Shown: positions 1 through 6,778 of the stretch, piece by piece | Layout of the letters: each line of letters opens with the position of its first letter | Position numbering within the stretch: the stretch's first letter is position 1 | NCBI GenBank assembly: GCA_900769955.1 | Contig: CAAGIP010000256.1 | Coordinates: 1 to 14,643, forward strand | Length of the DNA: 14,643 nt | Direction: 5' to 3' | Source: Spirochaetia bacterium | GTDB taxonomy: Bacteria > Spirochaetota > Spirochaetia > Sphaerochaetales > Sphaerochaetaceae | The notes under the pieces: generated by a model | The model's input: only the letters and a program-made list of their open reading frames with translations | Database searches by the model: none | What the model was told of the DNA's origin: nothing | Made by a program: the position numbers and the translations under genes

Positions 1-121
1 CTTTGCTGAATACGTATTCCGAAACATGATTACAGGCATCACGGTAAGCTTCCGCCATCTTAATGAGCGGAGCCTTATCCTCAATGTAGATTCTGTACTG
101 AGCCGTAACTGTCTGCTTCAT
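1..121 (-). CDS. tnpB: TnpB-like transposase-associated protein, N-terminal fragment
   Basis: The reverse strand from the ATG at 119-121 reads 40 codons without a stop and runs off the left edge. The protein starts MKQTVTAQYRIYIEDK and continues with AEAYRDACNHVSEYVF. This is the typical N-terminus of the OrfB/TnpB family of IS200/IS605 and IS1341-type elements: a short beta strand, then a helix with 'AYRDACN.VSEY.F'. In this family TnpB is an RNA-guided DNA nuclease whose catalytic RuvC-like part lies in the C-terminal half, which is not visible here. There is no ribosome binding site. Instead an extended -10 box sits six bases before the ATG. The gene reads in the same direction as the E1 dehydrogenase behind it. 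Whether it is intact, and whether a tnpA partner exists, cannot be told. Family assignment is fairly sure; activity is unknown. Confidence 0.75.
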   Translation of the reverse strand, partial: MKQTVTAQYRIYIEDKAPLIKMAEAYRDACNHVSEYVFSK

Positions 122-136
122 AGCATCATTATACCA
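122..136 (-). promoter_or_regulatory. Extended -10 promoter, probable leaderless start of tnpB
   Basis: On the minus strand the sequence TGGTATAAT (136-128) contains a perfect TATAAT and the TGn extension. It is followed by six bases and then the ATG. The expected transcription start therefore falls on or beside the A of the start codon. No purine-rich ribosome binding site lies upstream, and no good -35 box is seen, as is usual for extended -10 promoters. Confidence 0.5.
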
Positions 137-186
137 TACAATCAGAGTAATTTGTTACATAATAATACTTTTTCATAATTTCATTA

Positions 187-238
187 TCGGCTCCTCCCCG
201 CGGCAGAGCCGAGGGGTTTCCGCCGACTAATTATTAGT
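187..238. repeat. Tandem hairpins, possible transposon left end or E1 gene terminator
   Basis: Two inverted repeats lie between the end of the E1 gene and tnpB. At 196-216, CCCC-G-CGGC and GCCG-A-GGGG pair around a three-base loop with one internal mismatch; an alternative pairing joins 187-193 (TCGGCTC) with 206-212 (GAGCCGA). At 226-238, ACTAAT and ATTAGT flank one central T. The GC-rich hairpin has no U-tract on the minus strand, so it is a poor intrinsic terminator for the E1 gene. Its place upstream of tnpB, with a mismatch in the stem, suits the subterminal hairpin of an IS200/IS605-type left end. The exact boundary cannot be set from one copy. Confidence 0.4.
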
Positions 239-254
239 TTCACTATGAATTCTG

Positions 255-2189
255 TTATGCGAAAGTTTCCAGTACCTTTCTGAGCTTTTCGGACTGAGGT
301 ACCACCGCGCTTTCCAGCTCACGTGAGAACGGGATGGGAGTGTCCGCTCCCGCAATGACTTTCACAGGGCTCTTCAGGGCTGCGAAACACTCAGGATCCG
401 ATGCGATCATTCCGGCAAGCGTTGCCATGACTGAGCCTGCGAAGGACGGATCCTCGACAAGGATTACCTTTCCGGTCTTCAGAATGCTCTTCTTCACTGT
501 TTCGAAATCGATGGGACGGAGGGAAAGAAGGTCTATGTGGTCAACCCTCCTTCCGGCTTCGGAAACCGCACGCCTTGAAGTAAGCGTTGCCCTCGAGTAG
601 GAAACAAGGGTGAATTCATCGCCTTCGCTTAAAAGCTGGGCACGTCCGATCGGGAAGGAAGAAAATGCGTCCCCGCACTCTCCGCTTGAGCCGTAAAGGG
701 CCTTGTGCTCAAGGAAAAGAACGGGATCGGGATCGGCCCAGGCACTCTTTAAAAGTGCCTTTGCGGTGAAGGGATCAGACGGTGCCACGACCTTGAGTCC
801 GGGAATGTTGAGAAACATCGATTCCAGTGACTGAGTGTGCTGTGATCCATGTCCCGTGCCGGAACCTATTGGAGTTCTCAGGACCATGGGACAGGAAAGC
901 TGTCCTGCCGACATGTATCTCAGTTTGGCCGCATGGTTTATAAGCGCATCGCTTGAAAGAGTGAGGAAATCACCGTACATGATCTCTGCGATCACCCGTT
1001 CCCCGAGAATTCCCGCTCCTGCGGCAAGGCCGGTGAACGCTTCCTCACTTACAGGGGTTTCAAGTATCCTGTCGGGGAAGTCCTGGTAGAGGGGGCCGGT
1101 AACGCCGAAGCACCCGCCGTAAAGGCCCACATCCTCACCAATTAATGTGGTTCTTTCATCACCAAGCAGTTCCGAAAGAGCTTCCCTTATCGCAAGACGG
1201 TATGTGGAAGGATGCATCCCGCTCTTTCTCACTTCCGTAATGGGAGAATCTGAAGTGACAAGTTTTTCAGTCTCCTCAAGGGAAAGTATATCATCCTTAT
1301 GCGCATATGCCTTCTTCCATTCGAGTTCGACGTAGTCACGGACGCTTTTCCTCATTGCGCGGACAGTGTTTTTATCAAGTGAAAGCTTCCGCTCGAAGCG
1401 GAGGATGGGATCCCTTTCGCGCCAGAACGCTTCCTCTTCCCTGTTGCGGTATAAAAGCTTATCGCTTTTACTGTGACCGCAGAAGCGGTAAGTATCGACC
1501 TCAACGAACACCGGCTCCCCATGCTCAAGCATGTGGCTCCTTGCTTTTTTTACCGTATCGAAGACGGCATCGAAGTCGTTGCCGTCACAGGAAAACGCCT
1601 TCATCGAGTATCCTGCCGCACGGGCTGAAAGATCTGACGTGCTTATCATCCTTTCAGAAGATGCCGACATGCCGTAGTGGTTGTTCTCACAGTAAAACAT
1701 GACCGGAAGGTTCCATACCGATGCAAGGTTCATGCACTCATGGACCACTCCCCTGCTCGTGGCACCGTCCCCCATAATGGCAACAGCTATGCTGTTCTTC
1801 TTCTGACGCCTCAGCGCAAAAGCTATTCCCGTTGCGATCGCGACCCCGGAACCGACCACTGCGGACGATCCCGCATTGCAGGTCCTGACATCGGTCATGT
1901 GCATCGAGCCGCCGAGTCCGGCACAGAGCCCGTGACGGGAACCGAGCATCTCGGAGAACATCCGGTAAACCGATGAGCCCTTTGCTATGTTGAAGCCATG
2001 TGTGCGGTGAGTTGGGACTATCCAGTCCTTTTCATCAAGGGCAAGGCAGAGCCCGAAGTGGCTTGCCTCCTGTCCTATGTTGAGATGGGTGGTACCGTAA
2101 AGCTCACCCTTGTCAAAGAGATCCTGAAGCTTCTCCTCGAAGAAGCGGGACAGATACATCCCCTTCAGTATGTCAGTGTCACTGTGCAT
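255..2189 (-). CDS. 2-oxoacid (pyruvate/acetoin/branched-chain) dehydrogenase E1, fused alpha and beta
   Basis: This 644-residue protein joins both subunits of a TPP-dependent 2-oxoacid dehydrogenase E1. The alpha part (about 1-300) shows the TPP/metal motif starting GDGA at 140-143 and ending in the NN pair at 169-170 (CENN). It also has RFCGHSKSD at 235-243. A linker rich in charged residues (about 300-326) leads to the beta part (about 327-644). This has GEDVGLYGG at 351-359, ETPVSEEAFTG at 377-387 and the HGSQHTQSLE segment near 447-456 found in E1-beta proteins. The enzyme decarboxylates a 2-oxoacid and passes the acyl group to a lipoyl E2. E2 and E3 are not in the window, so the substrate (pyruvate, acetoin or branched-chain oxoacid) is undecided. 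The start at 2189 is supported by GGAGA ten bases or so upstream. I see no convincing promoter in the short divergent gap to hpt. Confidence 0.9.
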   Translation of the reverse strand: MHSDTDILKGMYLSRFFEEKLQDLFDKGELYGTTHLNIGQEASHFGLCLALDEKDWIVPTHRTHGFNIAKGSSVYRMFSEMLGSRHGLCAGLGGSMHMTDVRTCNAGSSAVVGSGVAIATGIAFALRRQKKNSIAVAIMGDGATSRGVVHECMNLASVWNLPVMFYCENNHYGMSASSERMISTSDLSARAAGYSMKAFSCDGNDFDAVFDTVKKARSHMLEHGEPVFVEVDTYRFCGHSKSDKLLYRNREEEAFWRERDPILRFERKLSLDKNTVRAMRKSVRDYVELEWKKAYAHKDDILSLEETEKLVTSDSPITEVRKSGMHPSTYRLAIREALSELLGDERTTLIGEDVGLYGGCFGVTGPLYQDFPDRILETPVSEEAFTGLAAGAGILGERVIAEIMYGDFLTLSSDALINHAAKLRYMSAGQLSCPMVLRTPIGSGTGHGSQHTQSLESMFLNIPGLKVVAPSDPFTAKALLKSAWADPDPVLFLEHKALYGSSGECGDAFSSFPIGRAQLLSEGDEFTLVSYSRATLTSRRAVSEAGRRVDHIDLLSLRPIDFETVKKSILKTGKVILVEDPSFAGSVMATLAGMIASDPECFAALKSPVKVIAGADTPIPFSRELESAVVPQSEKLRKVLETFA

Positions 2190-2305
2190 TGTACGTTTCT
2201 CCAGATGTAGAGTCTTTCAAAAAGTGATTTAATCTTACACCTCACAATCAATATTTGGGAAGACTGAGGGTTCGGAATTATGCACAAAAACATAGGTTAT
2301 GACTC

Positions 2306-2334
2306 TTCAATAAACCCCCGATTTCCAATATCAT
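2306..2334 (+). promoter_or_regulatory. Candidate promoter of hpt
   Basis: TTCAAT (2306-2311) and TATCAT (2329-2334) are separated by 17 bases. The -10 box matches the consensus at five of six places, the -35 box at only three. The start would fall near 2341, giving a leader of about 24 bases that includes the AGGAG ribosome binding site. A direct repeat CATAGGnnATG occurs at 2291-2301 and 2332-2342, 41 bp apart, the second copy touching the -10 box. This could be a regulator site, but two copies are weak evidence. Confidence 0.35.
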
Positions 2335-2364
2335 AGGCGATGTAAAACCAAGTAGGAGTCAATT

Positions 2365-2928
2365 ATGGCCAAATCACTCACGATTCCTCCCCTTACGGAG
2401 GATCTTGCTCAGGTACTGATCGATGCTGACACAATCAACCGCCGTGTCACGGAACTTGCTAACCAGATCAACCATGATTACAGGGACATCAGTGAACCTT
2501 TGATACTCATCGGAGTACTGAAAGGTTCTTTTATTTTCCTCTCTGATCTGTGCAGGAAACTCACGATTCCCCATGTCGTCGACTTCATCGCCATTTCCTC
2601 ATACGGAAACAAGGGTGACGTTCAGGGAAACGTAAGAATGCTCATGGACATAAGGGAAGACATGGCCGGACGCGACGTCCTCATAGTCGAAGACATCCTC
2701 GACAGCGGCAATACCCTTGCATACCTTCAGAGGAACTTCGCAACGAGAGGTGCGAAGAGCGTCAGGATCGCAACGTTCCTCGATAAGCCCGAAAGACACA
2801 AGATCGATCTTAAGCTCGATTACATGGGCTTCACCATTCCTGATGTCTGGGTTGTGGGTTATGGCCTCGACTATAAGGAAAAGTACAGGACACTTCCGTA
2901 CATAGCTGAAATGTATCCGGTTCACTAA
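2365..2928 (+). CDS. hpt: Hypoxanthine phosphoribosyltransferase
   Basis: This 187-residue type I phosphoribosyltransferase is of the usual bacterial HPRT length. It shows the LKGS loop (52-55), the PRPP-binding motif IVEDILDSGNT (107-117) with acidic pair E109-D110, and a DKPERHK segment (140-146) that contributes the purine-contacting lysine region. It ends with the very characteristic VVGYGLDYKEKYRTLPYI (163-180). The reaction is hypoxanthine (or guanine) plus PRPP to IMP (or GMP) and pyrophosphate, in the cytoplasm. The start is fixed by AGGAG about eight bases upstream. It heads the purine salvage cluster and is followed after 11 bases by a second, unrelated-looking phosphoribosyltransferase, so the two probably divide purine bases between them. 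Family assignment is firm; base preference is inferred. Confidence 0.94.
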   Translation: MAKSLTIPPLTEDLAQVLIDADTINRRVTELANQINHDYRDISEPLILIGVLKGSFIFLSDLCRKLTIPHVVDFIAISSYGNKGDVQGNVRMLMDIREDMAGRDVLIVEDILDSGNTLAYLQRNFATRGAKSVRIATFLDKPERHKIDLKLDYMGFTIPDVWVVGYGLDYKEKYRTLPYIAEMYPVH

Positions 2929-2939
2929 GGAGAGAAAGA

Positions 2940-3479
2940 ATGGACGCTGATAAGTTTTACGTAAGCTACAACACTGTTCACAAGCTCGTAAAAGGTCTTG
3001 CCGAGAAGATTGAGGCAAGTGGCTTCGACCCTGATGTAATCGTCGCAATCGGTTCAGGCGGTTTCATCCCGGCAAGAATCATCAAGACCTTCATCAACAG
3101 ACCTATTTATGCAGTCGGTATCTCATACTACGGTATGGACAACAAGCATAAGACACATCCCACAAAGATCCAGTGGATCGACGAGGTTGCGGAGCAGCTC
3201 AAGGGCAAGAAGATCCTTCTCATCGACGAGGTAGATGACACAAGGGCAACACTTGCATACTGCGTGGGTGAGCTTCTCAGCTACCAGCCTGAGGAGATCG
3301 CGGTTCTTGTACTTCACAACAAACTGAAGAAAAAGGATGTGGAATTCCCGCCCGAAATAAAGAGATACTATCCCGCACTTGAAATCGGTGATGTCTGGAT
3401 CAAGTATCCCTGGGATGCAATCGATATTGAAGAGCATACCGCAAATGAAGCGGAAATGCTTAAAAACATGACAAAATGA
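2940..3479 (+). CDS. Purine phosphoribosyltransferase resembling yeast Hpt1/Xpt1
   Basis: This 179-residue type I phosphoribosyltransferase has the PRPP loop LLIDEVDDTRATL (93-105). Its overall pattern follows fungal Hpt1 more than bacterial Hpt or Gpt. Shared features, compared from memory, are YVSYNTVHKL at the N-terminus, AIGSGGFIPARI (36-47), QWID (78-81), DEVDDTRATL, VLHNKLKKKD and the C-terminal DVWIKYPWDAIDIEEH (151-166). Likely substrates are hypoxanthine, guanine or xanthine with PRPP. Its ribosome binding site AAGGAG overlaps the stop of hpt, so the two genes are surely co-transcribed. A strong hairpin follows six bases after its stop. Enzyme class is sure; which purine it takes is not visible. 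Confidence 0.85.
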   Translation: MDADKFYVSYNTVHKLVKGLAEKIEASGFDPDVIVAIGSGGFIPARIIKTFINRPIYAVGISYYGMDNKHKTHPTKIQWIDEVAEQLKGKKILLIDEVDDTRATLAYCVGELLSYQPEEIAVLVLHNKLKKKDVEFPPEIKRYYPALEIGDVWIKYPWDAIDIEEHTANEAEMLKNMTK

Positions 3480-3484
3480 ATCAC

Positions 3485-3516
3485 ATAAGAGGCCTCAGGG
3501 CCTCTTATAATCTTTT
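3485..3516 (+). terminator. Hairpin terminator or attenuator before purA
   Basis: ATAAGAGGCC (3485-3494) pairs perfectly with GGCCTCTTAT (3499-3508) around the loop TCAG. It is followed by AATCTTTT. The ten-pair stem and the run of Ts make a good intrinsic terminator for the hpt pair. It lies inside a run of four functionally linked genes, so partial read-through into purA is possible. Confidence 0.75.
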
Positions 3517-3527
3517 AAGCTTAAAAG
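3506..3527 (+). promoter_or_regulatory. Consensus -10 box and 16-bp palindrome in the purA leader
   Basis: A perfect TATAAT (3506-3511) starts inside the terminator's right arm. Right after it, CTTTTAAGCTTAAAAG (3512-3527) is a perfect 16-bp palindrome whose right end forms part of the purA ribosome binding site AAAAGGA. No acceptable -35 box stands 16-18 bases upstream, so promoter activity is uncertain. The palindrome could bind a regulator or fold in RNA to hide the ribosome binding site. Confidence 0.35.
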
Positions 3528-3539
3528 GAAGCATAATAT

Positions 3540-4814
3540 ATGAGTAATGTAACAGCCATCGTGGGTGTCCAGTGGGGCGATGAGGGAAAGGGACGCGTCG
3601 TTGACTATCTGGCTAAGGATGCCGAGATAGTCATCCGCTATCAGGGAGGCGACAACGCAGGTCACACTGTCATCAATGAGAAGGGAAAGTTCGCCCTTCA
3701 CATCATTCCTTCAGGTGTTTTCAATGAGGATACCATGAACATCGTTTCCGCGGGTACCGTCGTCAACTTCGATACCATGAGAGAGGAAATCGAAAAAATT
3801 GAGGCTGTCACTAAGCAGGAAATAACCAACGTATTCATCGATGAAAGGGCTCATCTCATAATGCCCTACCACATTCTTCTTGACGGTGCTGAGGAAAGCA
3901 AGCGGGACTCCTCCCAGAAGATCGGAACCACTAAGCGCGGTATCGGACCATGCTACAGCGACAAGGCATCACGCATGGGACTGAGGGCCGGTGACTTAAA
4001 GGATGAGGAATGGCTCAGAAAGCGCATCGAGCTGCTGCTTCCCAAGAAGAACAGGGATCTGGAGTACTACGGACTCAGGACCTTCACGGTCGACGAGCTC
4101 ATGGATGTATGCCGTGAGTGGAAGCGCCGCTTCGGAGATTACATCATCGACACCGTTCCCCTCGTGAGGGAGGCTGTGGAGAAGGACAGAAAGATCCTTC
4201 TTGAGGGCCAGCTCGGAATCATGAGGGACAATGACTGGGGCATCTACCCCTACACCACCTCATCCAACCCTACCTCAGCCGGAGCATGTAACGGTGCGGG
4301 TATCGCTCCGAGGCACATCAGCAAGGTTGTCGGTGTGATGAAGGCATACTCCACGAGTGTCGGAGGAGGTCCGTACATGACTGAACTTTTCGATGCTGAC
4401 GGAGACAAACTCAGGGACCTCGGCGGTGAGTACGGTGCGACCACGGGACGCCCGAGACGCTGCGGCTGGCTCGATCTTGTCGCGGCAGACTACGCATGCT
4501 GGATGAACGGAATCACGGATCTGGCACTCACGAAGCTCGACATTCTCGATACCTTCGAGAAGATCAAGGTATGCACAGGCTACATGATCGAGGGGGAATA
4601 CTACAACAACCTGCCTAACACACAGCTTCAGGAGAAGGCAAAGCCGATCTATGAGGAGTGGGAAGGCTGGATGTGCGACACAAGCCGCTGCCGCACCTGG
4701 GATGAGCTTCCCCAGAAGGCAAAGGATTATGTGCTGATGCTCGAGGAAAAGCTCGGAGTGCACATCACATACATTTCGGTAGGTCCGGAACGCGATCAGC
4801 TCATCATCAGATGA
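3540..4814 (+). CDS. purA: Adenylosuccinate synthetase, divergent EGQLG-type
   Basis: This 424-residue enzyme makes adenylosuccinate from IMP, aspartate and GTP, the first step from IMP to AMP. The N-terminus has the P-loop-like QWGDEGKGR (11-19, catalytic Asp14) and GHTV with catalytic His42. TTKRGIGP and the DKASRMGLR stretch with the IMP-contacting Arg are present, as are TTGRPRRCGW and the LALTKLDILD segment that recognises GTP. One active-site stretch is unusual: where most PurA proteins read EGAQG followed by DIDHGTYP, this one reads EGQLG (222-226) and DNDWGIYP (230-237). The glutamine that contacts IMP is thus moved one place and a histidine is Trp233. I recall EGQLG in a second PurA group of clostridia, so this is a known branch rather than decay. 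AAAAGGA gives the ribosome binding site; purB follows after 10 bases. Confidence 0.93.
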   Translation: MSNVTAIVGVQWGDEGKGRVVDYLAKDAEIVIRYQGGDNAGHTVINEKGKFALHIIPSGVFNEDTMNIVSAGTVVNFDTMREEIEKIEAVTKQEITNVFIDERAHLIMPYHILLDGAEESKRDSSQKIGTTKRGIGPCYSDKASRMGLRAGDLKDEEWLRKRIELLLPKKNRDLEYYGLRTFTVDELMDVCREWKRRFGDYIIDTVPLVREAVEKDRKILLEGQLGIMRDNDWGIYPYTTSSNPTSAGACNGAGIAPRHISKVVGVMKAYSTSVGGGPYMTELFDADGDKLRDLGGEYGATTGRPRRCGWLDLVAADYACWMNGITDLALTKLDILDTFEKIKVCTGYMIEGEYYNNLPNTQLQEKAKPIYEEWEGWMCDTSRCRTWDELPQKAKDYVLMLEEKLGVHITYISVGPERDQLIIR

Positions 4815-4824
4815 CGGAGAAATA

Positions 4825-6222
4825 ATGACAGAATTCACACACAACACCTTCATATCCCCCTTCACCTGGCGCTACGGCTCAGAGGAGATGAGGGGTATCT
4901 ACTCGGAAAGGCACAAGAGGGAACTGCTCCGCCGGGTCTGGATAGCACTGGCAAAAGCCGAAGCAAAGGCAGGACTTGTTACGGATGAGCAGATCACCGA
5001 GCTGGAAGCGCATGCAAAGGATATCGACATCGAGAGGGCCACCGAGATCGAGAATGAAATCAGGCATGATCTCATGGCTGAAATCAGGACATATGCCGAG
5101 CAGTGCCCGAATGCCGCCGCGATAATCCACCTCGGAGCAACCAGCATGGACATCCTCGACAACATGGATGCCGTCAGGCTTAAGGAAGCGCTTGGACTCA
5201 TCATAAGGCGTACCGACGAGCTCATCAGGACCTTTGCCGAAAAGGTTGACGCATACAAGGCCGTTCCTTGCATGGCGTTCACCCACCTCCAGCCCGCCGA
5301 GATCACTACAGTCGGTTACAGGTTTGCACAGACCCTTCAGGACCTTATTGATGACAGGAAGGAGCTTGAGTACGTCCTTTCTTCCATCAGGGGCAAGGGC
5401 ATGAAGGGTGCTGTCGGTACCGCGGCAAGCTACACTGAGCTTGTTAAGGACAGGGGCATATCTGCATCAGAGCTTGAAAAAGCCGTTATGGATGAGCTTG
5501 GTCTTGAGGCATATGATGCAGCAACACAGATCTACACGAGAAAGCAGGACCTGAGGGTAACTGCCGCGCTCTCATCCCTTTCGGCAACACTTTATAAGTT
5601 CGCTGCCGACTTCCGCATCATGCAGTCCCCTCCCATCGGGGAGTGGTCCGAGCCGTTTGGGAAAAAGCAGGTAGGTTCTTCCGCGATGCCCTTCAAACGC
5701 AATCCGATCAACATGGAAAAGGTCGATTCGCTTACAAGACTTGTTTCGGCACAGTATCAGGTTGCATGGCAGAACAGCGTGACAACCTTCCTGGAGAGAA
5801 CGCTTGATGACTCTGCCAACAGGAGAGTGTTCCTCCCGGAGTGTTTCCTTGCAACAGAGGAAGCGCTCATAACTGTGAACAAAGTCGTTTCCGGAATGAG
5901 TATCCATGAATCTGGAATAGAAAGACTTCTTTCATCATACGGCCTTTTCAGTGCAACGGAGCGCCTTCTCATGGAACTGGGAAAACGCGGTGCAAACAGG
6001 CAGGACATGCATGAAGTAATCAGAGAGGAAAGCCTGAAGGCGTGGGCTGTCGTTCAGGCCGGAGGGGACAATCCCCTGCTTGATTACATCCTCTCAAACT
6101 GTGAGATAAAAAAATACCTCACCGATGACGAGGTGAGGGAACTCATGGATGCATCCCACTACACGGGTGATGCCGAGCTGAGATGCACTCTTGTGCTTAA
6201 ACGAGTACAAGACCTGCTTTGA
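4825..6222 (+). CDS. purB: Adenylosuccinate lyase
   Basis: This 465-residue member of the fumarase/aspartase superfamily removes fumarate from adenylosuccinate to give AMP; the same enzyme acts on SAICAR in de novo purine synthesis. The family signature GSSAMPFKRNPINMEK lies in the middle of the protein and forms the flexible catalytic loop. Upstream are HLGATSMDILDN (substrate binding, with the catalytic His region) and FTHLQPAEITTVGYRFA. Length and the C-terminal helical domain fit the usual bacterial form. GGAG lies six to nine bases before the ATG, and the gene follows purA by 10 bases, so they form one unit. Its last 26 bases overlap the end of the convergent DedA-family gene, and no terminator is visible at that junction. 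Confidence 0.95.
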   Translation: MTEFTHNTFISPFTWRYGSEEMRGIYSERHKRELLRRVWIALAKAEAKAGLVTDEQITELEAHAKDIDIERATEIENEIRHDLMAEIRTYAEQCPNAAAIIHLGATSMDILDNMDAVRLKEALGLIIRRTDELIRTFAEKVDAYKAVPCMAFTHLQPAEITTVGYRFAQTLQDLIDDRKELEYVLSSIRGKGMKGAVGTAASYTELVKDRGISASELEKAVMDELGLEAYDAATQIYTRKQDLRVTAALSSLSATLYKFAADFRIMQSPPIGEWSEPFGKKQVGSSAMPFKRNPINMEKVDSLTRLVSAQYQVAWQNSVTTFLERTLDDSANRRVFLPECFLATEEALITVNKVVSGMSIHESGIERLLSSYGLFSATERLLMELGKRGANRQDMHEVIREESLKAWAVVQAGGDNPLLDYILSNCEIKKYLTDDEVRELMDASHYTGDAELRCTLVLKRVQDLL

Positions 6223-6778
6223 AGAGAAAGAAGAAAATACCCATTCTTATCACACGGCAGAAGCATGCGGGAAGGACCTTCTTCATGTCCACCCGCATGA
6301 CGCCGGAAGCGATGCACACCGTTGAGAACGGGATGGGAAGAAGTGCGGCGAGGATGACGAACACCACGCCGTATTTTTTTATGTAAGCGCCCCACTTTGC
6401 CTCAGCCTTTGCGCTTGTGCGTGCGACAATGGGGATTTTGTCAAGCAGACGCCCGACAAAGTACCCGGTAACGCCTCCGAGTGACGATGCCACTCCGATT
6501 ATCGGGATTATCTTATACCACGGCATCCCTGCAACTATCGGAAAGACGAAGTCCGGGGAAAGCGGCATGATGAAAAGATCGACTATATATACATAGAGGA
6601 ATATTCCGGCCAGACCGAAGTGCTCGTCAACGTAGTCGACAATCCAGCGGTAGTTGTCGACTCCGATATATCTGACTGCAAAAAAGAAGCCCGCGAATAT
6701 CAGCACCATGGGGATGAATCCTATTATCAGGATCTTTCCCCAGGGAAGGCGTACGTCCTTCTGTTCCTCATCATTCAT
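6197..6778 (-). CDS. DedA/VTT-family membrane protein (YqaA-like)
   Basis: This 193-residue integral membrane protein has hydrophobic segments near 15-37, 55-72, 78-108, 136-160 and 170-193. The VTT-type core shows PLSPDFVFPIVAGMP (72-86) with a re-entrant-like PxP surrounding, then GYFVGR (105-110), and KKYGVVFVILAALLPIP followed by SGVMRVDMKKVLP, which resembles the YqaA branch of DedA proteins. Family members are thought to move or flip lipids and are needed for envelope homeostasis; the substrate here is unknown. It is the last gene of a three-gene operon. Its ATG overlaps the stop of the AlaX gene as ATGA, and AAGGAGAT eight bases upstream supports the start. The stop lies inside the 3' end of purB. 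Confidence 0.8.
   Translation of the reverse strand: MNDEEQKDVRLPWGKILIIGFIPMVLIFAGFFFAVRYIGVDNYRWIVDYVDEHFGLAGIFLYVYIVDLFIMPLSPDFVFPIVAGMPWYKIIPIIGVASSLGGVTGYFVGRLLDKIPIVARTSAKAEAKWGAYIKKYGVVFVILAALLPIPFSTVCIASGVMRVDMKKVLPACFCRVIRMGIFFFLFKAGLVLV

Noticed and set aside
187..216. Intrinsic terminator of the E1 gene
   Set aside because: The hairpin is strong but no U-tract follows it on the minus strand, so I list it as an undetermined inverted repeat instead.
1307..1702. 131-codon plus-strand open frame inside the E1 gene
   Set aside because: It is antisense to a clear, motif-rich coding sequence, and its product has an odd Arg/Ser/Pro-rich composition.
2209..2306. Inverted repeat AGAGTC/GACTCT flanking the divergent gap
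   Set aside because: Only six bases per arm, 86 bases apart; too likely by chance.
2210..2364. Possible purine or PreQ1 riboswitch before hpt
   Set aside because: The short predicted leader and the whole gap lack the three-way-junction and loop motifs of these riboswitches.
4275..4865. 196-codon minus-strand open frame opposite purA
   Set aside because: It lies opposite conserved PurA motifs, has no convincing family features, and is best explained by codon bias of the sense strand.
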